From assembly GCF_013141865.1 (NCBI RefSeq), contig NZ_RCST01000001.1, positions 4,526,001-4,590,000 on the forward strand: a stretch of DNA of 64,000 nt, written 5' to 3'. Source of the DNA: Methylomonas sp. ZR1 (GTDB lineage Bacteria; Pseudomonadota; Gammaproteobacteria; Methylococcales; Methylomonadaceae). A program made the position numbers and the translations under genes. The notes beneath the pieces are model-generated. The model was not told the DNA's origin, made no database searches, and worked only from the letters and a program-made list of their open reading frames with translations. Shown here piece after piece: positions 44,056-53,118 of the stretch; the stretch's first letter is position 1; each line of letters starts with the position of its first letter.

Positions 44056-44086
44056 AATGACAAAGAATATTGTATGGTGATAACAT
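44056..44086 (+). promoter_or_regulatory. Possible nhaD promoter
   Basis: ATGACA (44057-44062) and TAACAT (44081-44086) are 18 bases apart in the 158-base divergent gap between cysI and nhaD, about 60 bases before the nhaD start. The match is modest. Confidence 0.3.
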
Positions 44087-44147
44087 GCCCGGTTAGTTTT
44101 TTCCGCTTTCAATAATGACTAAAACATAGAGGATAAAGGGGGCTATC

Positions 44148-45509
44148 TTGTTGCGCTTACTGTTAATTTTGGCCGGCTTGCTGTTTTTGCCGGAAATCGC
44201 CATGGCTGAAGAGTTTCACAATCTCGGCTTAACCGGAACGGAGCGGGGCATTTATACCGTTCTGATCTTTTTGGTGGCCTATGGATTTGTGATGGCAGAA
44301 GAATTTACGCATTTGCGTAAATCCAAGCCGGTTATCTTTGCCGCTGCCGTCATTTGGGGGCATGTGGCGATATTGGCTCAAGAGGCCGGTGTTTCCGGTG
44401 AAGAACTGCATAAAGCTTTCGAACATGATTTGAAAGAGTACGCAGAGTTGATGTTGTTCTTGCTGGTGGCGATGACCTATATCAACACCATGGCGGAACG
44501 TAATGTGTTTGAAGCGCTGCGCTCCTGGTTGATTCGTAAACAATTTGGCTACAAGCAATTGTTCTGGATCACCGGCATCATTACCTTCTTCCTGTCTTCG
44601 GTAGCTGACAACCTGACTTCTGCTCTGCTGGTTGGCGCCGTGGTGATGGCGGTGGGCGCGGATAACGAAAAATTCGTTTCTATCGGTTTCGTCAACTTGG
44701 TGATCGCGGCAAATGCCGGTGGCGCGTTTTGCCCATTCGGTGACATCACTACATTAATGGTGTGGCAAGCCGGTTATGCTGAGTTTTTCGATTTCTTCAA
44801 GTTGTTCATTCCATCTGTCGTCAATTTCGTCGTGCCCGCCTTCTTCATGGCGCAAGCGATTCCAAGTGGTCAGCCGAAAGCAACCAACGAGGCTGCTGTT
44901 GAATTGAAGCCCGGTGGTTGGGTGGTTTGCGGTTTGTTCGGCGTTACCATCGGTTTGGCGGTCAGCTTCAAACAATTTCTGCATTTGCCACCGTTCATGG
45001 GCATGATGGCAGGGTTGTCCATATTGATGTTATTCATCTACTACATAAAGATGCGCTTCGCCTCAGCTGATGCGGTGCATCTTGATGTATTTGATCGCGT
45101 AAAGGAAGCTGAATGGGATACGTTGCTGTTCTTCTTTGGTGTGGTCTTCGCGGTAGGTGGTTTAGGTTATATCGGGTACCTCGAATTGTTGTCCGGCGCG
45201 ATGTACGACGGCTTGGGTCAAACCACCGCCAACATCCTGGTCGGTATAATTTCAGCAATAGTTGATAACATCCCGGTGATGTTCGCGGTACTGAATATGA
45301 ATCTGGATATGGATTTGTATCAATGGTTGTTGGTGACATTGACTGCCGGTGTGGGTGGTTCATTGTTCTCGGTGGGTTCTGCGGCAGGCGTAGCGTTGAT
45401 GGGGCAATCCAATCACAAATACACCTTCTTCAGTCACTTGAAGTGGACGCCGGTTATTGCTGCAGGCTATGCGGCGAGTATCGTTACCCACTATCTGATC
45501 AACGGTTAA
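44148..45509 (+). CDS. nhaD: NhaD-type Na+/H+ antiporter (TTG start)
   Basis: The 453-aa protein has an N-terminal signal-like helix ending A-M-A-E-E and about 12 membrane helices of the ion transporter superfamily. Typical NhaD segments are visible: E-F-T-H-L-R-K-S-K-P, L-S-S-V-A-D-N-L-T-S-A-L, N-A-G-G-A-F-C-P-F-G-D-I-T-T, and late I-V-D-N-I-P-V-M-F-A and G-V-G-G-S-L-F-S-V-G-S-A-A-G-V-A. It exports sodium or lithium at alkaline pH. The start codon is TTG with AGGGGG about 7 bases before. Length agrees with NhaD proteins (about 440-480). Confidence 0.92.
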   Translation: MLRLLLILAGLLFLPEIAMAEEFHNLGLTGTERGIYTVLIFLVAYGFVMAEEFTHLRKSKPVIFAAAVIWGHVAILAQEAGVSGEELHKAFEHDLKEYAELMLFLLVAMTYINTMAERNVFEALRSWLIRKQFGYKQLFWITGIITFFLSSVADNLTSALLVGAVVMAVGADNEKFVSIGFVNLVIAANAGGAFCPFGDITTLMVWQAGYAEFFDFFKLFIPSVVNFVVPAFFMAQAIPSGQPKATNEAAVELKPGGWVVCGLFGVTIGLAVSFKQFLHLPPFMGMMAGLSILMLFIYYIKMRFASADAVHLDVFDRVKEAEWDTLLFFFGVVFAVGGLGYIGYLELLSGAMYDGLGQTTANILVGIISAIVDNIPVMFAVLNMNLDMDLYQWLLVTLTAGVGGSLFSVGSAAGVALMGQSNHKYTFFSHLKWTPVIAAGYAASIVTHYLING

Positions 45510-45553
45510 TTCGTCGATTTTTGATAAAACTGCAATAAAGTAAGGGAAAGCGC

Positions 45554-45771
45554 GTGACAAAGACTATTGATAGTTGGCGTAGCGCTTTCTCTACTTTTAC
45601 GCAGTGGCGTGTTCTGAGTGTGGTATTTCTCGGTTTCAGCCGGACTTCCTTTCTCGTTGGTTTCTTCGCCTGTATCGGTTTGGCTGGTCGATGGACAGGT
45701 TTCTCTATCGGTCATAAGCTTTTTCATTCTGGTGGGCGTAGGGCCTTACTCGATTAGAGTACTATTCCTGC
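45554..45771 (+). pseudogene. Remnant of an ampG-like MFS gene (N-terminal, frameshifted)
   Basis: Starting at GTG 45554 (AAGGGA 6 bases before) the frame reads S-W-R-S-A-F...Q-W-R-V-L-S-V-V-F-L-G-F-S. It then loses homology near 45637. From there another frame continues exactly as an AmpG should: S-A-G-L-P-F-S-L-V-S-S, then S-V-W-L-V-D and S-L-S-V-I-S-F-F-I-L-V-G-V-G-P-Y-S-I. This aligns with residues about 33-95 of the intact AmpG-like protein that starts at 45772. The remnant has a shift of two lost bases (or one gained) and stops after about 70 codons, where the other gene begins. Confidence 0.65.
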
Positions 45772-47151
45772 ATGAGCACACCGACGCCCGTCCCCCCTAA
45801 TTCGGCAGATAAGCCGTCGCCGACAATCCAATCAACCCTCGTTGTGCGCCGCAAGCGCTCCGCTTTGGAAGTGTTTCATGAGCTCAAGCAGCCTAAGGTG
45901 GCCGTCATGTTGGCGCTGGGCTTTGCCTCGGGCTTGCCCTTCCTGCTGACAGCCAACACCTTTGGCTACTGGTTGCGGGATGACGGCACGAGCCTGGTTG
46001 CCATCGGTTTCATGTCCTGGGTTGGCTTTGCTTACGCCTTTAAGGTGTACTGGTCGCCGCTGGTGGATCATATCGATGTGCCGCTGCTGGGCCGTCTGGG
46101 GCGTCGTCGCGGTTGGATACTGCTGTGCCAAATTTTGATCGCCATCGGTCTGCTGGGTATGGCCGCTGTCGGGACAGCAGGCGGGCTGGCGGCTATTGGA
46201 GTCTTTGCGTTGTTGACGGCCTTCGCGTCAGCTACGCAGGACATCGCCATCGACGCTTGGCGAATCGAATCCGCGTCCGACGACGCCGACGCGGGGTTGA
46301 TGACTTCGGCAGCGCAGGTCGGATACCGTGTCGCTCTCATTATTACTGACGCCTTAATCATTGCTGCGGCGGCCCGTGTCGGGTGGAGCATGTCGTATGT
46401 TGCCATGGCGGTATTGATGGCACTTTGCACCGTAGCAACCCTGTGTGCCTCTGAGCCAGCCCGCGCTGATGTGGTGCGGCGCCAGAAGTCTCCGCTATGG
46501 ACCTTGCGCGGCCTCGCCGATGCGATCATCGGCCCGTTTATCGACTTTTTCGTCAATCACAAGGTTGCAGGACTGCTTATGCTGCTGATGGTGGCGCTCT
46601 ATCGCCTGCCTGATTTCGTGATGGGGCCAATGTACAACCCGTATTATCATGATCTCGGGCTTTCCAAGGACACGGTGGCCTGGGTGCGAGGCTCATTCGG
46701 GCTGGTTGCAACCTTTTTCGGTATTGCCTCGGCGGGTCTCAGTGCCGTGCGATTCGGCCTGTTACCAACGCTGATCGCGGGGCTTGTGTTCGAGGGGTGT
46801 GGCACGGCGGCATTCGCCTTGCTCAGCGTCAACGCTGACACAGCGATTTTCGCCGCAGTCATGACGCTCGACGCTTTTGCCCAGTCCTTCGCGGGCGTCG
46901 CCTTGGTAATTTATATGTCGAGCCTGACCAGTTTGGGCTACACCGCCACTCAGTACGCCATGCTGTCGTCAACTTACGCCTTGCTTGGCAAATTCCTGAA
47001 AGGATTCTCCGGGGTTGCGGTCGAAACGCTCACGCCCATATACGGGTTACCCGGAGCCTATGCTACTGCGTTTGTGGCTACTGGCCTGACCGCATTACCG
47101 CCGCTGCTGCTGTTGCTGCTGCTTTGGCGCGTGCAGAACATCAAGCGATAG
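45772..47151 (+). CDS. ampG: AmpG-like MFS transporter (PAT family muropeptide permease)
   Basis: The 459-aa protein has about 12-14 helices and the AmpG marks L-G-F-A-S-G-L-P-F, A-Y-A-F-K-V-Y-W-S-P-L-V-D, R-R-R-G-W-I-L and A-S-A-T-Q-D-I-A-I-D-A-W-R-I-E. AmpG imports anhydro-muropeptides for cell-wall recycling and beta-lactamase signalling. Its N-terminal 30 residues are proline-rich and unlike other AmpG starts, and no clear ribosome binding site precedes the ATG. Its base and codon use look more GC-rich than nhaD before it. It sits directly after a broken copy of a different AmpG, which suggests it was acquired and replaced that gene. Confidence 0.82.
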   Translation: MSTPTPVPPNSADKPSPTIQSTLVVRRKRSALEVFHELKQPKVAVMLALGFASGLPFLLTANTFGYWLRDDGTSLVAIGFMSWVGFAYAFKVYWSPLVDHIDVPLLGRLGRRRGWILLCQILIAIGLLGMAAVGTAGGLAAIGVFALLTAFASATQDIAIDAWRIESASDDADAGLMTSAAQVGYRVALIITDALIIAAAARVGWSMSYVAMAVLMALCTVATLCASEPARADVVRRQKSPLWTLRGLADAIIGPFIDFFVNHKVAGLLMLLMVALYRLPDFVMGPMYNPYYHDLGLSKDTVAWVRGSFGLVATFFGIASAGLSAVRFGLLPTLIAGLVFEGCGTAAFALLSVNADTAIFAAVMTLDAFAQSFAGVALVIYMSSLTSLGYTATQYAMLSSTYALLGKFLKGFSGVAVETLTPIYGLPGAYATAFVATGLTALPPLLLLLLLWRVQNIKR

Positions 47152-47459
47152 TTCTTGTGACCAAAGTATCGATAGCGCCTGATTTGATAGCAAATTACAC
47201 GAAATAGTAAGTAGGTTTTTAAAAGCGCTATCCTTGTTCTGAGCGTCTGTTCGTGATGCCGTTATTGAGGGAGATTTCAAGGCTCAGGTGGACTGTAGGG
47301 TTTTAGTAATGTTATTGACACGGACTGGTGAGTGGTGGTGATGGTCTGAGGCGCTAAGTTAGTGTTTAACTTTGTTTTTGTGTTGCAGATTGCTTGCCGA
47401 GATCGTATCATAAGCAGTTCTCTATCAAGTATGTAGCCCGGAACGGGTATGTGAGCGCT
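47152..47459 (+). other. Intergenic region before rpmE
   Basis: About 300 AT-rich bases hold a TTGACA near 47315 but no matching -10, and no gene or clear hairpin. I looked for the 3' end of the lost ampG copy here and did not see it. Confidence 0.35.
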
Positions 47460-47660
47460 ATGAAACCAGAAATACATCCAGAATATAAACAAATTACCGT
47501 TACTTGCGGGTGCGGCAATACTTTTCAAACCGGTTCTGTGCTGGCTTCTGATTTACACATTGAGGTGTGTTCTTCTTGCCATCCGTTTTATACCGGTAAA
47601 CAACGCGTCGTTGATACGTCGGGCCGTGTTGATAAATTCCGCAAAAAATTCGGAAAATAA
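47460..47660 (+). CDS. rpmE: 50S ribosomal protein L31 (zinc-binding type)
   Basis: The 66-aa protein begins M-K-P-E-I-H-P-E-Y and matches L31 throughout, including [10 protein letters not shown] near residue 40. Cysteines 16, 18, 37 and 40 form the zinc site, so this is the C+ form rather than the zinc-free RpmE2. L31 bridges the 50S and 30S subunits. The reading frame is open 22 codons upstream, but family homology and length (70 in E. coli) fix ATG 47460. It is convergent with the PBP1A gene. Confidence 0.96.
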   Translation: MKPEIHPEYKQITVTCGCGNTFQTGSVLASDLHIEVCSSCHPFYTGKQRVVDTSGRVDKFRKKFGK

Positions 47661-47731
47661 TAGTTTTCGAGAAGTCTTGTTCGGCCGTCGGTCAACTGGC
47701 GGCCAGATTCTTCCCCGTTATACGAAGTGTT

Positions 47732-50095
47732 TTAAAATAACGCTTCTTCTGCAAATAATTCATCCTCTTCGGGTTCTTCAGTTTTTGGTGCCGATTTTGC
47801 CGTTGGTACGGTTTCTTCGCTGAAATATTCCCAAATGCCTCCTCTCGCTTCTTGATCTAGCAATAACCCGTCTGCTGGGTTGATGTAAGCCTGGACTATC
47901 CCATTCGGTTGGGTTAATGGTTTTTCAGGGAAATTTTCTTGTACGGCTTTCATGAATTTAATCCACATCGGTAAGGCGGCTTTGCCGCCAGTCTCACCAT
48001 GTCCAAGTGGTAATGAATTATCGAAGCCTATCCATGCAGATGCCACTATATCGGTAGCAAAACCGTTAAACCAAGCGTCTCTCTGTTCGTTCGTGGTGCC
48101 TGTTTTACCCGCCAAATCGTTACGGCCCAATTGTTTGGCCTGAGTTGCCGTGCCGCGCTGTACAACATCTCTCAGCAGGCTGTTTGCCAGGAAATTAATT
48201 TTTGCTGAAATAGCGAGCGGCGCGCGGTTTGGTGACGGTGGGTCTTGGTCTGGGCAATCGGCGCATGCCAGGGGTGGGTTGGCCTGGAACAACAGGTTAC
48301 CTTTGTGATCTTCGATGCGTTCGATGAGGTAGGGTTTTACCAAAAAACCGCCATTGGCAAAGACCGCGTAGGCCGACGCCATACGCAACGGTGATGCATA
48401 GCCGCTACCCAAAGCCAGAGACAGTGTGCCGGGTAATTGTTCTTTATCGAAACCAAAGCGCATAGCTGTATCGATTGCCTGAGGTATTCCGATTTCCTGC
48501 AGCAATCGCACTGAGACCAGATTGATCGATTCCCGGAGCGCAACCCGCAATGATGTCGGCCCCAGAAAGCGGCGGCTATAGTTTTCCGGACGCCAATCGT
48601 TTTCTTGCGAAGGGTCCTCGATTACGATGGGGGCGTCATTAATGATGCTGGCCGCAGTGAAGCCTTTCTCCAAGGCGGCAGTATAAATAATAGGCTTGAA
48701 TCCCGAGCCAGGCTGGCGTTTGGACTGCGTAGCCCTGTTATATTTGCTGTGATAAAAATCAAAGCCGCCGCATAGTGCCAGAATCGCGCCATTGTTAGGA
48801 TTGAGTGCTACGAAAGCAGCCTCAGCTCCCGGAATCTGCGTCAGCGCCCATTCGTCTTTTGCTAATTCTCTAACCCAGATGATGTCGTTCGGTTTAAGAA
48901 AAGCCTTGGCGGAGCCAATATTTTTTTCCGGATAAGGTCTTGCCCATTCAATATTTTTCCAGGCGATGACAATCTGTGTGTTGTCATAAAGTCTTGCGGT
49001 AACCCCGGAATCGGCCACTGCTGTTATCAGGGCTTGCCGAGTGTCTCCGATAACGTTGTCGGTCAGTTGAGCGCCGCCTTTTTGTGTATTTTTATGTGGA
49101 AAACCGCGATAGCCGTGGCGCTCGTCATATTCATGCAAGGTTTTTTGCAAAGCGTCTTCTGCGGCTAACTGAAATTGGCTAGGGACGGTGGTGAAAATTT
49201 TCAAACCCAAGGTATAGGCTGTCTCGCCATACTTGGACATAACTTCTTGCCTAACCATTTCCGCGATGTATGGCGCCTGTAGCTCGACATTTATCGGCTG
49301 AATCTCCGCATTATCAACTGCTTGCACGGCAATTTCGTAATCGCTCTGGCTTATATAGTTTAAATCCAGCATTCGGCGCAACACGTAGTTCCGTCGCTCT
49401 ATAGCGCGCTGAGGATTGGCTATGGGATTGTAAATGGACGGCGCTTTCGGCAGGCCGGCAATCATCGCTTGTTGATGCAGAGTTAACTCGGAAATATCTT
49501 TACCGTAGTAGGTTTGTGCGGCTGCTGCGACGCCATAGGCACGTTGACCCATATAAATTTTGTTCAAATAAAGATCCATAATCTGATCTTTGGAATATTG
49601 CCGCTCTATTTTCAGGGCAAGAATGATCTCCTTGAGCTTACGTAAATAGGTTCTTTCGTTACTCAGCAGGAAATTGCGGGCAACTTGCATGGTGATGGTG
49701 CTGCCGCCTTGGCGCTTCTTGCCGGTGAGGGCTAATTGGCTTACCGCTCGCAGCAGGCCTTTGAAATCCACGCCGTTGTGTTTGTAAAAGCGGTCGTCTT
49801 CCGCAGCGATAAACGCTTTGATCAATTGCGGCGGTACTTGCTCAATGTTGATCGGGATTCGGCGCTTCTCGCCAAACTGAGCTATCAATAGCTTGTCTTG
49901 GCTGTAGATGTTCAACGGCATTTGATATTGAACATGTTGTAACTGGTCGATGTCCGGCAGTTCCTTATCGAGTTCGATTAGGAAAAAATAAGTGGCGATC
50001 AGAAATGTGCCGATAAAAGCGAAAAAGAAGAAGGCCAGCCACTTAAAAAGTGTCTTGATCAGAGACTTGGGTTTGGGAGCTTTCTTAATGGGCAC
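47732..50095 (-). CDS. mrcA: Penicillin-binding protein 1A
   Basis: The 787-aa bifunctional class A PBP has a cytoplasmic basic tail, a membrane helix (about 12-35), a GT51 glycosyltransferase (E-D-D-R-F-Y-K-H-N-G-V-D near residue 85; G-G-S-T-I-T-M-Q-V-A-R-N; Y-L-N-K-I-Y-M-G), an OB-like insert, and a transpeptidase. The transpeptidase motifs are S-G-F-K in Q-P-G-S-G-F-K-P, S-I-N-type S-I-N-L-V, and G-K-T-G-T-T-N-E. It is somewhat shorter than E. coli PBP1a (850). The tail is acidic (E-E-P-E-E-D-E). It is divergent from pilM, as in Pseudomonas (ponA-pilM). Confidence 0.95.
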   Translation of the reverse strand: MPIKKAPKPKSLIKTLFKWLAFFFFAFIGTFLIATYFFLIELDKELPDIDQLQHVQYQMPLNIYSQDKLLIAQFGEKRRIPINIEQVPPQLIKAFIAAEDDRFYKHNGVDFKGLLRAVSQLALTGKKRQGGSTITMQVARNFLLSNERTYLRKLKEIILALKIERQYSKDQIMDLYLNKIYMGQRAYGVAAAAQTYYGKDISELTLHQQAMIAGLPKAPSIYNPIANPQRAIERRNYVLRRMLDLNYISQSDYEIAVQAVDNAEIQPINVELQAPYIAEMVRQEVMSKYGETAYTLGLKIFTTVPSQFQLAAEDALQKTLHEYDERHGYRGFPHKNTQKGGAQLTDNVIGDTRQALITAVADSGVTARLYDNTQIVIAWKNIEWARPYPEKNIGSAKAFLKPNDIIWVRELAKDEWALTQIPGAEAAFVALNPNNGAILALCGGFDFYHSKYNRATQSKRQPGSGFKPIIYTAALEKGFTAASIINDAPIVIEDPSQENDWRPENYSRRFLGPTSLRVALRESINLVSVRLLQEIGIPQAIDTAMRFGFDKEQLPGTLSLALGSGYASPLRMASAYAVFANGGFLVKPYLIERIEDHKGNLLFQANPPLACADCPDQDPPSPNRAPLAISAKINFLANSLLRDVVQRGTATQAKQLGRNDLAGKTGTTNEQRDAWFNGFATDIVASAWIGFDNSLPLGHGETGGKAALPMWIKFMKAVQENFPEKPLTQPNGIVQAYINPADGLLLDQEARGGIWEYFSEETVPTAKSAPKTEEPEEDELFAEEALF

Positions 50096-50218
50096 TGAAA
50101 TTCAAACGCACTGCTAAAATACAAATTGCCGGTCAAAATAAACCCTTTTGATAATAGGAACAACCTAAAGTTACTTATAAAGTGGTTTATCTAAGAGGAT
50201 GAAATTAAAAAAACCTAC

Positions 50219-50240
50219 TATACTTCTGACCCATGTGGGT
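50219..50240 (+). promoter_or_regulatory. Possible pilM operon -10 and adjacent palindrome
   Basis: TATACT (50219-50224) in the 210-base mrcA-pilM gap could be a -10 for the pil operon, although no good -35 precedes it. The inverted repeat ACCCA/TGGGT (50229-50240) follows directly and could be a binding site. Confidence 0.3.
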
Positions 50241-50305
50241 TCTGCACCTCGTCTGAGCATGCTTGAGCCAAATTCAATCATATTCGATCTAAAAAGGGTT
50301 CATTC

Positions 50306-51367
50306 ATGAGCTGGTTGAGCAGGAATCCGTCGGCTGTGCTGGGTGTGGATATTAGTACAGCTGCGGTTAAATTGTTGGAATTGAGCCGGGTCGGTGCTCG
50401 TTACCGGGTAGAAAGTTACTCGGTGGCGCCCTTACCTCAAGATGCGATAGTCGATAAGAACATCACCAATATAGAGCAAATCGGCGCGGTAATAAAAGCG
50501 GCGGTCAAGCAATCCGGTACTCGGGCAAAGCAGGCGAGCGTTGCGGTTGCCGGTTCCTCGGTGATGACCAAAATCATTTCGATGCCCGCCTCCTTGTCCG
50601 ACAGGGACATGGAGGAGCAGATCATGGTGGAAGCGGATCAATACATTCCTTATTCGCTGGACGAGGTTAATCTCGATTTCGAAGTTCAGGGTATCACCAA
50701 AAATAACCCGGATATGGTTGATGTGTTGCTGGCGGCTTCTCGACGGGAAAACATTGAAGACAGGGTGGCTGCGCTGGCCTATGCCGGCCTTAAGGCTGTC
50801 GTCGTCGATGTGGAAGCTTTCGCGATGGAAAATGCGTTTTCCTTGTTGGCCGATCAGTTGCCGGAAGGTGCCGGCAATATGACTGTCGCCATTGCCGATA
50901 TTGGCGCAACCATGACCTCTCTGAACATTCTGCATGAAGGTAAAACTGTTTATACCCGGGAGCAGGGCTTTGGCGGAAAACAGCTAACTGAAGAGATTCA
51001 GCGCCGCTATGGCCTGTCGTATGAAGAAGCCGGTTTGGCCAAGAAGCACGGCGGCTTGCCGGACAATTACGTCACGGATGTGCTGGAGCCCTTCAAAAAA
51101 GCCATGTTGCAGCAAATCGCCAGATCGTTGCAATTCTTTGTTTCCTCTAGCGCCAATCGCGGCGTCGATGCCTTGGTACTTGCCGGTGGTTGCGCGTCAA
51201 TCGCGGGTTTGGACAAATTGGTGGAACGCGACCTCGGCATCCCTTCTTACATTGCCAATCCATTTATCAATATGGCGCTTTCTAATCGGGTCAAACCGCA
51301 AAGTCTGAGCAACGATACGCCTGCGATGATGATAGCGTGCGGTTTAGCGCTAAGGAGTTTCGATTAA
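50306..51367 (+). CDS. pilM: Type IV pilus inner membrane accessory protein PilM
   Basis: The 353-aa actin-like cytoplasmic protein binds the N-terminus of PilN at the membrane. It shows V-L-G-V-D-I-S-T-A-A-V-K-L-L-E-L near residue 11, M-E-E-Q-I-M-V-E-A-D-Q-Y-I-P, A-I-A-D-I-G-A-T-M-T (phosphate loop), G-G-K-Q-L-T-E-E-I, and L-A-G-G-C-A-S-I-A-G-L. Length matches P. aeruginosa PilM (354). It is the first gene of pilMNOPQ and its TAA shares bases with the pilN ATG. Confidence 0.95.
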   Translation: MSWLSRNPSAVLGVDISTAAVKLLELSRVGARYRVESYSVAPLPQDAIVDKNITNIEQIGAVIKAAVKQSGTRAKQASVAVAGSSVMTKIISMPASLSDRDMEEQIMVEADQYIPYSLDEVNLDFEVQGITKNNPDMVDVLLAASRRENIEDRVAALAYAGLKAVVVDVEAFAMENAFSLLADQLPEGAGNMTVAIADIGATMTSLNILHEGKTVYTREQGFGGKQLTEEIQRRYGLSYEEAGLAKKHGGLPDNYVTDVLEPFKKAMLQQIARSLQFFVSSSANRGVDALVLAGGCASIAGLDKLVERDLGIPSYIANPFINMALSNRVKPQSLSNDTPAMMIACGLALRSFD

Positions 51368-51939
51368 TGGCAAGAATTAATTTACTCCCCTGGCGAGAAG
51401 AGCTGCGTAAAAAAAAGCAGCAGGATTTTGTGGCGGGTATTGGTGCCGGTATTTTGGTGACAGCACTGATTTTGGTCGTGGTCTATATGTATATCGAAGG
51501 GATCAAAGAGTATCAGACCCGCAGAAACACGCTACTACAAAACGAAATAGCCATCTTGGATAAGCGAATTCAAGAAATCAAAGAAATTGAAGATAAGAAA
51601 AACCGGTTATTGACCAAAATTGAAGTCATCCAAAAGTTGCAGGAAAGCCGTCCCGAGGTGGTGCATTTATTCGATGAATTGGCCAAAACCACGCCGGATG
51701 GTATTTACCTGACGAAGTTTGCCCAGGCAGGAGCGGTTTTGACGCTGGATGGGAAGGCGGAATCGAATGCGCGGGTGTCCGCTTATATGCGGGCTATCGA
51801 TAACTCGCCGTGGATGAATACCTCGGTACTGACTGTTATCAAGGGCGAGGGTAAGAAGGATGGGCAGATGAATGACTTCACCCTAACTGCCAAGCAAGGT
51901 AAGAAGGTCGATAAGCCTCAACCAGGAGCCGTCAAATGA
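51367..51939 (+). CDS. pilN: Type IV pilus alignment protein PilN
   Basis: The 190-aa bitopic protein starts with the conserved A-R-I-N-L-L-P-W-R that docks on PilM, then a membrane helix (about 22-45), a coiled coil and a ferredoxin-like periplasmic domain. I start at ATG 51367, overlapping the pilM stop (TAATG), because I-N-L-L-P-W-R is the family N-terminus; ten codons further upstream are open but unsupported. It forms a heterodimer with PilO. Confidence 0.95.
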   Translation: MARINLLPWREELRKKKQQDFVAGIGAGILVTALILVVVYMYIEGIKEYQTRRNTLLQNEIAILDKRIQEIKEIEDKKNRLLTKIEVIQKLQESRPEVVHLFDELAKTTPDGIYLTKFAQAGAVLTLDGKAESNARVSAYMRAIDNSPWMNTSVLTVIKGEGKKDGQMNDFTLTAKQGKKVDKPQPGAVK

Positions 51940-52562
51940 ATTTGTCTGAAATCAATTGGGACATTAATTCGGCGGGCAGCTGGCCAACGCCACTAAAAAT
52001 CATCGTCATTCTTATGTTTGCGGTATTAACAGCGGCGGCTGGCATTTACTTTGTGACGGTGCCGCAGTTGGATGAATTGGATGTGCTTGAAAAACAAGAA
52101 GAGAGTTTGAAAAGTGCGTTTGAAGTTAAGCAAAAAAAGGCTGTCAATCTCCAGGATTACCGCGATCAGCTGGATCAAATCGAAGCGTCGCTAGGTGAGA
52201 TGCTGAAGCAGATGCCTACCAAAGCTGAAGTTGCCAGCTTGTTGGTTGATATTTCCCAAACCGGATTGGCAAGTGGCCTAGAGTTTAAATTGTTCCAACC
52301 CAGTACCGAAATTAACAGAGAGTTTTATTCCGAATTACCAATTGGTATCCATGTCGTCGGGAAGTATGAAGAGCTGGGACTATTTGTCAGCGGTTTAGCT
52401 TCCCTACCCCGGATTGTGACGGTGCACGATGTGGTCATGACGCCGATGGGTAAAGAAGGCAAAGATGGTATGAGCATGACGGCAACGATAAAAACCTATA
52501 ACGAGGGCGAAACAGCGCAAGCCGCCGGCGGACCGGCTGCTAAGAAAAGGAGAGGACAATGA
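51936..52562 (+). CDS. pilO: Type IV pilus alignment protein PilO
   Basis: The 208-aa bitopic inner membrane protein has a membrane helix at about 24-46, then a coiled coil (L-D-V-L-E-K-Q-E-E-S-L), the linker L-K-Q-M-P-T-K-A-E-V-A-S-L-L-V-D-I, and a ferredoxin-like fold with F-Y-S-E-L-P-I. PilNO pairs link the motor platform to PilP-PilQ. A lysine/arginine-rich tail ends the protein. Start and stop overlap its neighbours by four bases. Confidence 0.95.
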   Translation: MNLSEINWDINSAGSWPTPLKIIVILMFAVLTAAAGIYFVTVPQLDELDVLEKQEESLKSAFEVKQKKAVNLQDYRDQLDQIEASLGEMLKQMPTKAEVASLLVDISQTGLASGLEFKLFQPSTEINREFYSELPIGIHVVGKYEELGLFVSGLASLPRIVTVHDVVMTPMGKEGKDGMSMTATIKTYNEGETAQAAGGPAAKKRRGQ

Positions 52563-53116
52563 GGTGCGTCGGTGTGAAAGTTTTTCCGACCCTGCCGATG
52601 TTGAGTTTGCTTTTGGTTGGGATGGTCGGATGCGGTGGCGACGATGTCAGCGATTTGACCAAATATATTGAAGAGGTAAAAGCTCGTCCCAAGTCTGCTA
52701 TCGAACCCTTGCCTGAAATTAAAGTGGTTGAATCGTTTATATTCAAGCCCGATGGATTGAGGGATCCGTTTAGGTCAATTGAAAGAAAAGATGACGATAG
52801 CAATGTCGACGTCTCCGGTATCAACGGTATTAGACCTGATATAGAACGCCGGAAGGAAGAGTTGGAAGCCTACCCTCTGGACAGTCTGCGCATGGTTGGA
52901 ACGCTACGTAACGACAAAGGCTATTGGGGTTTGGTAAGAGCTAGAGATGGGACTATCCACCGCGTACAGGTTGGGCATCACATGGGGCAAAATTACGGCA
53001 AGATACTGCGTATTCTTGACGACAAAATAGAGCTAATGGAAATCGTACCTGATAAACCGGGCACTTGGCGCGAACAACAGTCTTCACTAGCATTGGCCGA
53101 TGAAAAAGGGTTATAG
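52559..53116 (+). CDS. pilP: Type IV pilus lipoprotein PilP
   Basis: The 185-aa product has a signal peptide with a lipobox ending V-G-C (cysteine 25), a flexible stretch, then a beta-sandwich HR domain (about 95-170). That domain has L-R-D-P-F near 69-73 and L-R-M-V-G-T-L...W-G-L-V-R-A-R-D-G-T-I-H-R-V-Q-V-G. PilP joins the inner membrane PilMNO complex to the PilQ secretin in the periplasm. It overlaps pilO by four bases and pilQ follows by 2 bases. Confidence 0.94.
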   Translation: MRCVGVKVFPTLPMLSLLLVGMVGCGGDDVSDLTKYIEEVKARPKSAIEPLPEIKVVESFIFKPDGLRDPFRSIERKDDDSNVDVSGINGIRPDIERRKEELEAYPLDSLRMVGTLRNDKGYWGLVRARDGTIHRVQVGHHMGQNYGKILRILDDKIELMEIVPDKPGTWREQQSSLALADEKGL

Positions 53117-53118
53117 AA

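Noticed and set aside
45506..45727. Minus-strand open frame of 73 codons between nhaD and ampG
   Set aside because: The plus strand reads as a frameshifted AmpG N-terminus, which explains the sequence better.
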